Shown here piece by piece: positions 43,559 to 51,608 of a stretch of DNA of 64,000 bases. Source of the DNA: Spirosoma radiotolerans (GTDB taxonomy: Bacteria; Bacteroidota; Bacteroidia; Cytophagales; Spirosomataceae); contig NZ_CP010429.1 in the NCBI RefSeq assembly GCF_000974425.1, positions 4,216,001 through 4,280,000 of the forward strand, given 5' to 3'. Position 1 is the first letter of the stretch. Each line of letters begins with the position of its first letter. A program made the position numbers and the translations under genes. A model generated the notes under the pieces. That model ran no database searches. It saw only the letters and a program-made list of their open reading frames with translations, and was not told the origin of the DNA.

Positions 43559-44533
43559 CTAGTAGCGGAAACGTGGTGTCCTAATAATAGGCTTTTTACG
43601 AGCATCCGGTGCAGGCAATGCATACGATAAAAGAATTTCGTGTGATGTCGGGCTTTTTACCTGGCTGCCACTCGTCACAATATCCAATGCGTATCCAACT
43701 CTCAACGCGTTGTTCCGCATTAAGTTTATTCCTGCGGTGACCATAATAGCGTCTTTCAACCGATATCCCAGCCCCGCCCATATCCGATTGTCATACGTTC
43801 CTAGCAGATTTAGCGCAACTGTAGATCCTGGAAGGCCAGCAGCTGTACTGTACTGTACTAAAATCGATGGTTGTAAATCAATATTGTACCCCATTCCAAG
43901 CCTGTAACCTGCCGTTAGATACGCCTTACTGTCGGAAGGGTCGGTTAACCGATCAGCTACATAACTGTATTTGGCCTTGTTTAAGTGTGTCATACTTACA
44001 CCCAGCCAGTAATCGGTCGTATTATAATATACGCCTGCGCCAATGTCTGGTTTAAATTGATTGATTCGGCCGCTAGGTAGCAATGGGTCACCCGGATCAC
44101 CGGGACGAAATTGGTTAAAATCATATCCCCGATTAAACATACCGGCCTGAACGCCTATCGACAACGTCCCACTTTTCAGAGCAAGTCGATAAGCATACGA
44201 TAGCTGCACTGCCTGATTAATAGAGGGCCCGTATTTATCATTCAACGCATAAATCCCAATGCCACTTTTAATGCTGGCGAGTGGCATATTGAACGACAGC
44301 ATTTGTGTGCTTTGCGCAGCACTCTCGTCGCCAGTACCGCTGGTCTGATAACCCAGATATTGTGTCCGTTGCGTGATTTGAATACGCGATACCCCCTCCG
44401 ACCCGGCCGCGGCTGGGTTGTAATAGAGCGGATTATACATGTACAAGCTAAATTGCGGGTCCTGCTGAGCAAAGGCGGTTGGAGCAACAATCGTTAGCAG
44501 GATAAAAGCAAAAACGTAGAGTGTGCGAATCAT
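43559..44533 (-). CDS. porP: PorP/SprF-family type IX secretion outer-membrane protein
   Basis: Outer-membrane beta-barrel of the PorP/SprF family, which tethers the PorK/N ring or surface adhesins. 324 aa from the Met that gives a clean signal peptide (MIRTLYVFAFILLTIVAPTA, then FAQQDPQFS). The family opening YMYNPLYYNPAAAGSEG follows at once; strands such as GIGIYALNDKYGPS, DIGAGVYYNTTDYWLGVSMT and NALRVGYALDIVTSG continue to the end. The frame is open to 44641 without family resemblance. It precedes gldK, giving the porP-K-L-M-N order of P. gingivalis. A hairpin separates it from hemD. Confidence 0.92.
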   Translation of the reverse strand: MIRTLYVFAFILLTIVAPTAFAQQDPQFSLYMYNPLYYNPAAAGSEGVSRIQITQRTQYLGYQTSGTGDESAAQSTQMLSFNMPLASIKSGIGIYALNDKYGPSINQAVQLSYAYRLALKSGTLSIGVQAGMFNRGYDFNQFRPGDPGDPLLPSGRINQFKPDIGAGVYYNTTDYWLGVSMTHLNKAKYSYVADRLTDPSDSKAYLTAGYRLGMGYNIDLQPSILVQYSTAAGLPGSTVALNLLGTYDNRIWAGLGYRLKDAIMVTAGINLMRNNALRVGYALDIVTSGSQVKSPTSHEILLSYALPAPDARKKPIIRTPRFRY

Positions 44534-44647
44534 ACGACCTGACCAAAATTCAGAACAAGGGTTATCAATTAAACCAGCGTTCCAGTAAACAATATCACAG
44601 TTTACAACTAAACGCCTGCAAAGCCAAATTATTTGCCTCAATTAAAG

Positions 44648-44692
44648 GCTAAATGCCGGACGTGAGCCTATTACTCCGTTCCGGCATTTAGC
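44648..44692 (-). terminator. terminator-like hairpin between hemD and porP
   Basis: GCTAAATGCCGGA (44648-44660) and TCCGGCATTTAGC (44680-44692), 13 perfect pairs, 19-nt loop, followed on the minus strand by CTTTAATT. Likely ends the hemD transcript before porP. Confidence 0.65.
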
Positions 44693-44713
44693 TTTTCGTA
44701 TAACGGCTACGGT

Positions 44714-45499
44714 TTATTGATTGTTAGCCTTTTTTAGATACAGGTCCAGGGCACCTGTCATGGACGGCGCATTCGGCAATGGCGCTTCAATATCGAGCGT
44801 TAGGCCTGCCTCTTTGATTGCTTTGGCCGTTGTTGGGCCGAACGCAGCCATGCGAGTGCCATTCTGATTAAAGTTCGGAAAATTGCTCAACAGCGAACTG
44901 ACACCCGATGGACTAAAGAAGGCGATTATATCGTAACTCTGAATATCGAGGTCCGATAAATCGGTGGGTACGGTATCGTACATGACGGCCTCCGTAAAGT
45001 GAAGACCACTTGTATCCATAAATTCCGGAATATCATTCCGACGGATGTTTGAACAGGGAAACAGAAACTTTTCGTTCTTGTGTTTCTTGATCAAATCAAA
45101 TAATTCGGAAGCTGTCTTGGTACCGTTGAAGATTTTGCGCTTCCGGATGACGATGTATTTCTGAAGGTAGTTGGCCGTTTGCTCCGAAATACAAAAGTAC
45201 TTCATATCGGCAGGCACCTCAACGCGACCTTCCTGGCAGATCCGGAAAAAATGATCAATAGCATTCCGGCTGGTAAAAATAATGGCCGTATGCGCTAATA
45301 TATTAATCTTCTGACGCCGAAAATCCTTGAACGACTCGCCCTGAATCTGAATAAAAGGCCGAAAATCGATTTGAAGGTTGTACTTGCTAACTAAATCAAA
45401 ATAAGGAGATTTCTCGTCGGCTGGTCGGGATTGGGTCACTAACATCCGGTTTACTTTCGTGAGCCGGTTTTCGGTGGATTGCATGCTGGGTTCGTTCAT
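44714..45499 (-). CDS. hemD: uroporphyrinogen-III synthase family protein
   Basis: Cyclises hydroxymethylbilane in haem synthesis, or a paralogue of that enzyme. 261 aa. Family features are two alternating Rossmann-like domains: TAIIFTSRNAIDHFFRI, MKYFCISEQTANYLQKY, KIFNGTKTASELFDLI, then YDIIAFFSPSGVSSLLS and MAAFGPTTAKAIKEAGL, the most conserved block. The N-terminal RMLVTQSRP is the usual entry strand. In Bacteroidota this type is found next to a DUF4271 gene and type IX genes, as here. 96 bp after the DUF4271 gene. Confidence 0.85.
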   Translation of the reverse strand: MNEPSMQSTENRLTKVNRMLVTQSRPADEKSPYFDLVSKYNLQIDFRPFIQIQGESFKDFRRQKINILAHTAIIFTSRNAIDHFFRICQEGRVEVPADMKYFCISEQTANYLQKYIVIRKRKIFNGTKTASELFDLIKKHKNEKFLFPCSNIRRNDIPEFMDTSGLHFTEAVMYDTVPTDLSDLDIQSYDIIAFFSPSGVSSLLSNFPNFNQNGTRMAAFGPTTAKAIKEAGLTLDIEAPLPNAPSMTGALDLYLKKANNQ

Positions 45500-45595
45500 T
45501 GAATCTCTACTGGGTTCAACAGCTAATTTTCTCCTTTAACGCATTCAAGAATACTTAAAAGTGAATATAGCTCACTTATCACTGACCACTTTTTC

Positions 45596-46852
45596 TCAAA
45601 GCGCGAAGCGCAAACCGATTATGAGTGGAATCAATTCAACGATGCAAAGGTACGAAAATAAATAAAGATTCTTGATAGGTTCAAGGCTTCGGATCACAAG
45701 GTAAAGCAGGAATAGACGGCCCAGATAGAACCCAATCAAGGGTAAAAGCAGCATGTTGGGCACCCATGGTAACATGGGCGCATTGAACTGAATGATGGAC
45801 AACAGGAGCGCCAGCGCCGTAAAAAACAACAACGACGACTGTATTATCTTGAAGTAATGAACATGAATTATGTCCTGTAGTTTGTATAAACCGCCCATCA
45901 CTTCCAGCAAAACATATTTCCCGATGAGGCTTAAAAAAGCTACGCCACTGACCAGAAAGAACTCACCAATGAGCCAGCCAAAATGCTGTTCGCCAAGCAG
46001 TAAGGTGCGTGAAGCAAAAACATCGAGGTTGCGGCTTTGTACGAATATGATCAGGTACCCAATAACGAAGCCGAGGTTGAGCGTGAACAGCAGGTTCGTG
46101 CTACTCAACGGTCTGTTAATAAGAAATGACTCTTCCTGCGCTCGAAAAGAGATCAGATCCTGCAAGCTGTAAAACCGCAGAAAAGCCCGGTGATAAAGGG
46201 CAAACAGACAGGCATGGGTGGCTAGCAAAAACAACAGACCGAGGCTCAGAAAATTATCGTAGATCGTTTGTGGACGAGGCCGAACGCTCAGATTGTCGTC
46301 CCCCAGCACAACCTGTTTCTGGGTAGCCGACTTGGGATAGCCAATAAATACCCGCTTGTCATCTAGACCGGGCGCCCCATAAATTGTGAGGAAAATTTCC
46401 GGTTGACGATACACTCTGAATAAACTATCAATGCTGAGAACCTCCCACCGGTCGGCGATAAGTTTGCGCTTGAGCGCAGCATTGATGAATAAATACCCGT
46501 CCCGTCGGGTAGAAATCAGCAAGCTATAATGTCGGTTGCTTTCCAGATCAACGTAGGCGCTTAAGGCCGTCTGACCTGCGTGTTGCTCAAGTATGTATGG
46601 AATGTACGCTTTAGCTCCTTCATCATACACCTGAAAATCGTCGCGAAAATCGTGAACAGGATAATACCGTCCTTCGGGGCCAACGCCCGTAACGCGGGGC
46701 TGGGCAGTGGCGGGGAAAAAGAGAAAAAGCGAAAGAGCGAATGAGTGAACGAGTGACGCGACGGATATAGAAAAAGCGAAAGAATGAAAGGGTGCGATGA
46801 GGCTAAAATTCCACCTCAGTATAGCCACTCTTTCATTCTTTCGCTCTTTCAC
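45596..46852 (-). CDS. DUF4271 integral membrane protein with repeat-derived N-terminus
   Basis: 418 aa as framed. The N-terminal 50 residues include a hydrophobic leader (VHSFALSLFLFFPATAQP) encoded by an octanucleotide repeat. About 170 residues of beta-rich periplasmic domain follow (YYPVHDFRDDFQVYDEGAKA, RVFIGYPKSA without the first residues), then the DUF4271 part with six helices (LGLLFLLATHACLFALYHRA, LNLGFVIGYLIIFVQSRN, MLLLPLIGFYLGRLFLLYLV). No enzymatic function is known. The only start for this frame is GTG 46852, 12 bp after sucD and inside the repeat; a later GTG is also possible. Followed by hemD, the usual partner. Confidence 0.75.
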   Translation of the reverse strand: MKERKNERVAILRWNFSLIAPFHSFAFSISVASLVHSFALSLFLFFPATAQPRVTGVGPEGRYYPVHDFRDDFQVYDEGAKAYIPYILEQHAGQTALSAYVDLESNRHYSLLISTRRDGYLFINAALKRKLIADRWEVLSIDSLFRVYRQPEIFLTIYGAPGLDDKRVFIGYPKSATQKQVVLGDDNLSVRPRPQTIYDNFLSLGLLFLLATHACLFALYHRAFLRFYSLQDLISFRAQEESFLINRPLSSTNLLFTLNLGFVIGYLIIFVQSRNLDVFASRTLLLGEQHFGWLIGEFFLVSGVAFLSLIGKYVLLEVMGGLYKLQDIIHVHYFKIIQSSLLFFTALALLLSIIQFNAPMLPWVPNMLLLPLIGFYLGRLFLLYLVIRSLEPIKNLYLFSYLCIVELIPLIIGLRFAL

Positions 46853-46858
46853 TCTTTT
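46729..46858. repeat. imperfect octanucleotide repeats in inverted blocks
   Basis: Block one: GCGAAAGA GCGAATGA at 46729-46744, GTGAACGA at 46745-46752. Block two: GCGAAAGA at 46776-46783 and ATGAAAGG to 46791. Block three on the opposite strand, 46826-46858: GTGAAAGA, GCGAAAGA, ATGAAAGA. Consensus RYGAANGA, period 8. Blocks two and three can pair as a long hairpin. Lies across the sucD-DUF4271 junction. Confidence 0.75.
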
Positions 46859-46864
46859 AGTCTT

Positions 46865-47740
46865 TTATTTCCCTAATGCCTTGAGCATTGTGTCGCCAAT
46901 GAGGGCGGGCGATTCCACAACGTGAATGCCACACTCCTGCATGATCGCCATTTTGGCCGCTGCCGTATCGTCAGCACCGCCAACAATAGCTCCGGCGTGT
47001 CCCATCCGGCGTCCTTTTGGTGCCGTTTGGCCTGCAATGAAGCCGACAACGGGCTTACGGTTGCCATCTGCTTTGATCCAGCGGGCAGCTTCGGCTTCCA
47101 TACCACCTCCAATTTCACCAATCATAACGATGGCTTCCGTATCAGGGTCGTTCATCAGCAATTCGACGGCTTCTTTCGTCGTCGTCCCGATGATTGGGTC
47201 TCCTCCAATACCAATAGCCGTCGACTGGCCTAAACCCGCTTTCGTCAGTTGGTCAACCGCTTCGTAAGTCAGCGTACCGGATTTAGAAACGATACCGATA
47301 GTACCTTTCTTGAAGATGAACCCAGGCATGATTCCCACTTTGCACTCCTCAGCCGTCATGACACCCGGACAGTTCGGGCCAATCAGCCGAACGTCTTTGT
47401 CTGACAGGTAATTTTTTACAGCTACCATGTCTTCCGTCGGGATACCTTCAGTGATACAAATGATCACCTTAATACCCGCTTCGGCGGCTTCCATGATGGC
47501 ATCGGCCGCAAAAGCTGGCGGTACGAAAATAATGGAAACATTGGCGCCTGCCTGCTCGACAGCCTGCAGAACTGTATTAAATACGGGCCGATCAAGGTGC
47601 GTCTGGCCACCTTTACCAGGTGTTACACCCCCAACAACGTTGGTGCCGTATTCAATCATCTGCTGGGCATGGAAACTGCCTTCCGAGCCGGTAAAGCCCT
47701 GGACGATAACTTTGGAGTCTTTGTTGACTAAAACACTCAT
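46865..47740 (-). CDS. sucD: succinyl-CoA synthetase subunit alpha
   Basis: TCA-cycle ligase subunit that carries the phosphohistidine. 291 aa. CoA-binding Rossmann domain ([20 protein letters not shown]), ITEGIP and [10 protein letters not shown], then [14 protein letters not shown], and the phosphorylated His in [12 protein letters not shown] near residue 248. Typical length. sucC is not adjacent, which is common in this phylum. Start ATG 47740. A TACTTTTG box on the same strand lies 131 bp upstream. Confidence 0.96.
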   Translation of the reverse strand: MSVLVNKDSKVIVQGFTGSEGSFHAQQMIEYGTNVVGGVTPGKGGQTHLDRPVFNTVLQAVEQAGANVSIIFVPPAFAADAIMEAAEAGIKVIICITEGIPTEDMVAVKNYLSDKDVRLIGPNCPGVMTAEECKVGIMPGFIFKKGTIGIVSKSGTLTYEAVDQLTKAGLGQSTAIGIGGDPIIGTTTKEAVELLMNDPDTEAIVMIGEIGGGMEAEAARWIKADGNRKPVVGFIAGQTAPKGRRMGHAGAIVGGADDTAAAKMAIMQECGIHVVESPALIGDTMLKALGK

Positions 47741-47870
47741 GACGGTTTGTAAATCGTTGGCGATACGGTTAATTGCAAAAAAGCCTGCCTAACAAACTAG
47801 AACGCATTTTGTGACGAGTCACCTTCTTTTCTGTTTGGTTCAGTAGCCTTATTCCGCTTAAAAAGTTGGG

Positions 47871-47878
47871 CAAAAGTA
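47871..47878 (-). promoter_or_regulatory. candidate -7 box of sucD
   Basis: TACTTTTG on the minus strand, an exact TAnnTTTG, 131 bp before the sucD start; no paired TTTG seen. It lies inside the divergent gap before the membrane-protein gene at 47902. Confidence 0.35.
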
Positions 47879-47901
47879 GCCGAAACTTCGTAAATTACGT
47901 G

Positions 47902-48495
47902 ATGATTTTTTCGCACATCCTTTCCGGCTCCATTCTGGCCGGGGCGGGCGTCGGAGTGTTCTGGCACTTTTTTGGACGCATTTCTTTGTTTAACCGGCTT
48001 CTCTGGGGTTTCTTTCTGCTGACAACCTCCGTTGCGGCCCTCATTGGCGTTCTTCATTTCGCCGGGAATGAATCACTCGAACCGCTGCATCGGTCCATGA
48101 TCGTACTGGCTGATTCACTGGGTGTTGTGTGCGTTGTCACGGCAGTTTACGCTCTATTAAATCAACAGACGCTTACCCTGATTTCCTTCGTAACTACGGT
48201 GCTTTTTGGCTTGTTTCTGTTCATCAGCCTGTTGTTGCCCGATGTTCGCGTATTTACGCCAATCGTTCCTTCTATGGGAATTTTAATACTCATGTTGCTG
48301 GCTGTTTTTTCGCTTCTCCAGCGAAATAAGCGAGGGCTTTGGGTCGTTCTGGCTGCTATGATGATGGGATTGGCGACGAAAGCCGACTCATTTGACGGCT
48401 TCATTCATCCAACAGATTTCTATCATTATGCCACCACGCTGGCGTTGTGGTTTTTTGGAAAGGCATCTGACTGGCGGGCTGGAATCAGTAAGTGA
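47902..48495 (+). CDS. multi-pass membrane protein of unknown function
   Basis: 197 aa from ATG 47902; the frame is open to a TTG at 47866. About seven helices (SGSILAGAGVGVFWHFF, LLWGFFLLTTSVAALIG, MIVLADSLGVVCVVTAVYAL, FVTTVLFGLFLFISLLL, MGILILMLLAVFSLL, VVLAAMMMGL). The C-terminus contains DSFDGFIHPTDFYHYATT, and conserved-looking Asp and His residues elsewhere (VLHFAG, PLHRSM, VLADS). The pattern of seven helices with late HPxxxYHY and paired Asp recalls the CREST hydrolase superfamily (ceramidases and relatives), an inference only. No clear operon partner. Confidence 0.62.
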   Translation: MIFSHILSGSILAGAGVGVFWHFFGRISLFNRLLWGFFLLTTSVAALIGVLHFAGNESLEPLHRSMIVLADSLGVVCVVTAVYALLNQQTLTLISFVTTVLFGLFLFISLLLPDVRVFTPIVPSMGILILMLLAVFSLLQRNKRGLWVVLAAMMMGLATKADSFDGFIHPTDFYHYATTLALWFFGKASDWRAGISK

Positions 48496-48604
48496 AAACA
48501 ACGGGAACCTTCGGCACCCGAGATGGGCAAAAAGTTGCCTAACCAGTTAACTAATCCCTTACCAAACCAGTTACTCAATCACTTAAGACCTATACTCAAC
48601 GAAC

Positions 48605-49678
48605 GTGGATTTATTGGAATTAGCTCACGACCCAGTCGAAACGGCCAGGGCAGCCCGCCTGGTCTATATGAGCGATACAATGCCGGGAATCAGCCGCCAG
48701 CAGGCGAAGGATCAGTTTAACTATGTCGATACACACGGCAACGTCATTGACAATCCTGATACACTAGCTCGCATCCGCAGCCTGATATTACCGCCCGCCT
48801 GGCAAAATGTCTGGATTAGTCCAAAAGCAAATGGGCACTTGCAGGCAACGGGCATTGATACCAAAAATAGAAAGCAATACCGTTATCATCCGAAATGGAA
48901 TGCCATTCGGAGCCAGACGAAATTCTTTCGGATGGTGGCCTTCGGCGAAGCCCTGCCCCTGCTTCGTGAACGGTTGGCGAAGGATTTGAAGAAACCTGAG
49001 CTTGCGCGCGAAAAAGTGATTGCCATTGCCCTCAGCGTGATGGAGCAAACCCTGATCCGGGTAGGCAATGCGGCTTATGAAAAGGAGTATGGTTCTTATG
49101 GCCTAACGACCCTTAAAGACAGGCACGTGAAGCTGGAAGGTACTGAAATGCGCTTTAGCTTCAAGGGCAAAAAAGGAATTTATCATGACATTACCCTGCA
49201 TGATCGGCGGTTGTCCCGCCTGGTGAAAGCGTGCCGCGATATTCCGGGAAAAGAGCTGTTTCAATATTTTGACGAGAATGGCGACCGACATCCGATTGAC
49301 TCGGGTATGGTCAATGCTTACCTGCATGAAACCATGGGCGACGATTTTTCGGCAAAAGATTTCCGCACCTGGGCCGGTACGGTAAACGCGCTGCGGCTTC
49401 TGGCCGAACTGGAACCCTGCGAAACCGAAAAGGAGTTAAAGAAAAACGTCAACACCGTTTTAGACGAAGTGTCTCATAAACTGGGCAATACCCGGACCGT
49501 TTGCCGGAAACACTACGTACATCCGCAAATTCTGGAAGCATATGAGTGCCAGGATTTAAACCCATACATCAAGCAAAAAGCCCGCTTCAGGCAGAGTAGT
49601 CCCTATGGACTCGACGGCATTGAGAAATTACTTCTTAAATTTCTGAAAGACCAGATCAAGAAGACGGTTGAAAAATAA
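48605..49678 (+). CDS. DNA topoisomerase IB (poxvirus type)
   Basis: Relaxes supercoils through a 3'-phosphotyrosine intermediate. 357 aa, GTG start. N-terminal domain with NVIDNPDTLARIRSLILPPAW, then the catalytic core: RIRVG-type motif LIRVGNAAYEKEYGSYGL, LKDRHVKLEG, FRTWAGTVNALRLLAEL and the nucleophile Tyr304 in CRKHYVHPQILEAY. The preceding 109 bp (48496-48604) hold only a run of loosely repeated AACCAGTTA motifs. Not in an operon; followed by a palindromic-repeat pair. Confidence 0.93.
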   Translation: MDLLELAHDPVETARAARLVYMSDTMPGISRQQAKDQFNYVDTHGNVIDNPDTLARIRSLILPPAWQNVWISPKANGHLQATGIDTKNRKQYRYHPKWNAIRSQTKFFRMVAFGEALPLLRERLAKDLKKPELAREKVIAIALSVMEQTLIRVGNAAYEKEYGSYGLTTLKDRHVKLEGTEMRFSFKGKKGIYHDITLHDRRLSRLVKACRDIPGKELFQYFDENGDRHPIDSGMVNAYLHETMGDDFSAKDFRTWAGTVNALRLLAELEPCETEKELKKNVNTVLDEVSHKLGNTRTVCRKHYVHPQILEAYECQDLNPYIKQKARFRQSSPYGLDGIEKLLLKFLKDQIKKTVEK

Positions 49679-49711
49679 AGCAGGTTGACGGACCGAAGAA
49701 AGACAACCGTT

Positions 49712-49799
49712 TCCTCGGTCCGTGTCCTCACGGACCACTATTTCCTATTAAGCAGATTTGCTCGTCGGATATACGGCCCGTGAGGACACGGGCCGAGGA
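49712..49799. repeat. inverted pair of CCGTGAGGACACGG-type hairpins
   Basis: Hairpin one: GGTCCGTG-TCCT-CACGGACC (49717-49736). Hairpin two: CGGCCCGTG-AGGA-CACGGGCCG (49774-49795). The two are inverted copies of each other, including the flanking TCCTCGG/CCGAGGA, separated by 37 bp. Located between the convergent topoisomerase gene and the 69-codon gene on minus. Confidence 0.8.
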
Positions 49800-49811
49800 G
49801 ACAGACAACCT

Positions 49812-50021
49812 TTATTTTTTTACTTCCGGCGCATTGTCCTTACGGACTTTTATGCCTCGGTTTGAAGCCCACTCTTCTGCTTTGGCCGTTGCAATGGCAA
49901 TAGCACGTTGTTCTTCCGTACCTTCTGCCAGCAAGGCGTTGGCAATATCAATGGCTTTATTCCGAACCGGCGCCATAAAGTTCTTCAACGAAACAGGGTA
50001 TTCTTTCTTTGTCCAGGGCAT
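49812..50021 (-). CDS. small conserved protein (about 69 aa) of unknown function
   Basis: MPWTKKEYPVSLKNFMAPVR then KAIDIANALLAEG, EEQRAIAIATAKAEEW and a basic tail. This small protein type, with the MPWTKKxYP opening and a helical EGxxExRAIAIA segment, is widespread in bacteria; I do not know its function. ATG 50021 is chosen over GTG 50030 because family members begin at MPW. Cytoplasmic, no signal. It ends 12 bp from the palindromic repeat pair, which may act as its terminator. Confidence 0.7.
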   Translation of the reverse strand: MPWTKKEYPVSLKNFMAPVRNKAIDIANALLAEGTEEQRAIAIATAKAEEWASNRGIKVRKDNAPEVKK

Positions 50022-50109
50022 GTCGATCACACGTTAAGGAGTTCGTACCTATTCTATTCACTAACAAACCTCTTAACGAATGAACGCCCGAACCGATTGA
50101 ACGGGTTAT

Positions 50110-51501
50110 CTAGCGGCCAAGCTCCTGGGTAATGGTACTGCTTAACCGCAGCAGTTCAATCTCGGCAGTTTTGGCATTGAACTCGGCATCAATCAACCGA
50201 AGCTGGGCATCTAACAGGTTACGCTGCACGTCGCGAAAGCCAACAGCGGTCAGCGTTCCCAGGCGATAACGGTCATAGGCAATGTCTACGTTCTGGGTGG
50301 TAATCTTAAAGTTCTGAATTTCAAGCGATAGCAATTGTAAGTTGGTTTTATACTGCTGATAGGTTTGCGTTAGGGCCAGATCGAGCTGTACACGCTGATC
50401 ATTGGCCTGATACTCAGCTGAGAGTGCGTTGGCAGCAGCTACCTGGTTGAGCCGCCGTTGGTTGAATCCGTTAAAAATGGGTACCGACGCCTGAATACCG
50501 TAAGTAAGACCATTATTCCTGGCCGTTGCCACGGTTGTGTTTCCGCCCTGGTTATTGGTACTGGTATAGGTATATCCCGACAAGAGATTCACAGTAGGAA
50601 GCTGTTGGGCTTTCGCTAATTTTATATTCAGATCAGCAACGCGTCTGTTCAGGACGGCGGCTGCCAGCAGTGGGTTGTTGTTGAGCAGCGATTCGCGCAG
50701 TTGAGCGAGTGCCAGATTCGAACGAACCAAAATTGTGTCGCGCACGGCAAATTCAGTAGCTGGGTCGCGGACTAAAAGCGTATTCAACAGGATTTTAGCG
50801 TTTGACAGGGCTAATTGCTGAGCAATCAGGGCCGCGCTATCTACATTATAGTCGACCTGAGCCGTTAAATAATCCACCCGGGAAAAGCTTCCGACTTCAA
50901 AATTAGTTTTAGCCAGATCAAGGCGATACTGCGATATATCCAGTGCCTGCCGCACAGCGAGTAAGCGTTGCAATTGACGCACCACATCATAATAAGCCGT
51001 TGACACGCTCGCTACAGTTCCTTCAATGTTGGCTCGGGTATTTACTTCACTAATCCGCACGAGTTCCTTTAACTGGTCCAGCAAATAAAATGTAGCAAAC
51101 CCGTTGAAAACCGTCCAGTTTAAATTGAGACTGACGGTTGTGTTTTTACTGATAACTCCCGGCCGGTCGGTTGGTGATGTAGTTGGCACCAGGTACGTTT
51201 GCCGCAAGTGCTGATTGGAGTTGTTGTTGTTCAGGTTCCCGACCAGAGACGGCAACATACCAGCGTTGCCCAGCGTGTTATTATACACAGCGATTTGTTG
51301 TTGCGCCTGGGTTATCTTAATCTGATAATTTTGAGCAAGTGCCGTTCGAATAGCATCAGCCAGCGTGACAATGTCTCCTTGTTGGACAACGGTGGAATTG
51401 CGAAGGGCACGCTGGATTGGAGTTTGGGCGGGTTGAGTTTGCTGTTGGGCCAGCGCCGAAAAAGGTAAGAAAGCTAAAAGAAGGTAACTGCTGAGTTTCA
51501 T
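50110..51501 (-). CDS. TolC-family outer-membrane efflux protein
   Basis: 463 aa with signal peptide (LLAFLPFSALAQQ). Long alternating helices and two half-repeats typical of the OEP/TolC fold: VTLADAIRTALAQNYQIKIT at about 45-65 and the second-half counterparts LNQVAAANALSAEYQAND and TLTAVGFRDVQRNLLDAQLR. Forms a trimeric channel for an RND or MFP-linked pump; no pump genes are adjacent, so the partner is elsewhere. Divergent from the amidohydrolase gene, with a good -7 box. Confidence 0.9.
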   Translation of the reverse strand: MKLSSYLLLAFLPFSALAQQQTQPAQTPIQRALRNSTVVQQGDIVTLADAIRTALAQNYQIKITQAQQQIAVYNNTLGNAGMLPSLVGNLNNNNSNQHLRQTYLVPTTSPTDRPGVISKNTTVSLNLNWTVFNGFATFYLLDQLKELVRISEVNTRANIEGTVASVSTAYYDVVRQLQRLLAVRQALDISQYRLDLAKTNFEVGSFSRVDYLTAQVDYNVDSAALIAQQLALSNAKILLNTLLVRDPATEFAVRDTILVRSNLALAQLRESLLNNNPLLAAAVLNRRVADLNIKLAKAQQLPTVNLLSGYTYTSTNNQGGNTTVATARNNGLTYGIQASVPIFNGFNQRRLNQVAAANALSAEYQANDQRVQLDLALTQTYQQYKTNLQLLSLEIQNFKITTQNVDIAYDRYRLGTLTAVGFRDVQRNLLDAQLRLIDAEFNAKTAEIELLRLSSTITQELGR

Positions 51502-51530
51502 CGAATATAGGTTAACAACGACACGTATAA

Positions 51531-51538
51531 CAAAAGTA
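51531..51538 (-). promoter_or_regulatory. candidate -7 box of the TolC-family gene
   Basis: TACTTTTG on the minus strand, exact TAnnTTTG, 30 bp before the start at 51501. Confidence 0.5.
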
Positions 51539-51568
51539 AGAGAATCTGCGATTGACTCGGTAGCTTAT

Positions 51569-51576
51569 TAACTTTG
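51569..51576 (+). promoter_or_regulatory. candidate -7 box of the amidohydrolase gene
   Basis: TAACTTTG, exact TAnnTTTG, 33 bp before ATG 51609, with TTGAC 14 bp upstream. It lies 31 bp from the divergent box at 51531. Confidence 0.5.
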
Positions 51577-51608
51577 AGTTAACTTGCATTTTTCATTAAG
51601 TCTCCATT

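Noticed and set aside
49712..49799. Repeated palindromes considered as a CRISPR fragment.
   Set aside because: Copies are inverted, irregularly spaced and lack spacers or cas genes; they fit REP-like elements.
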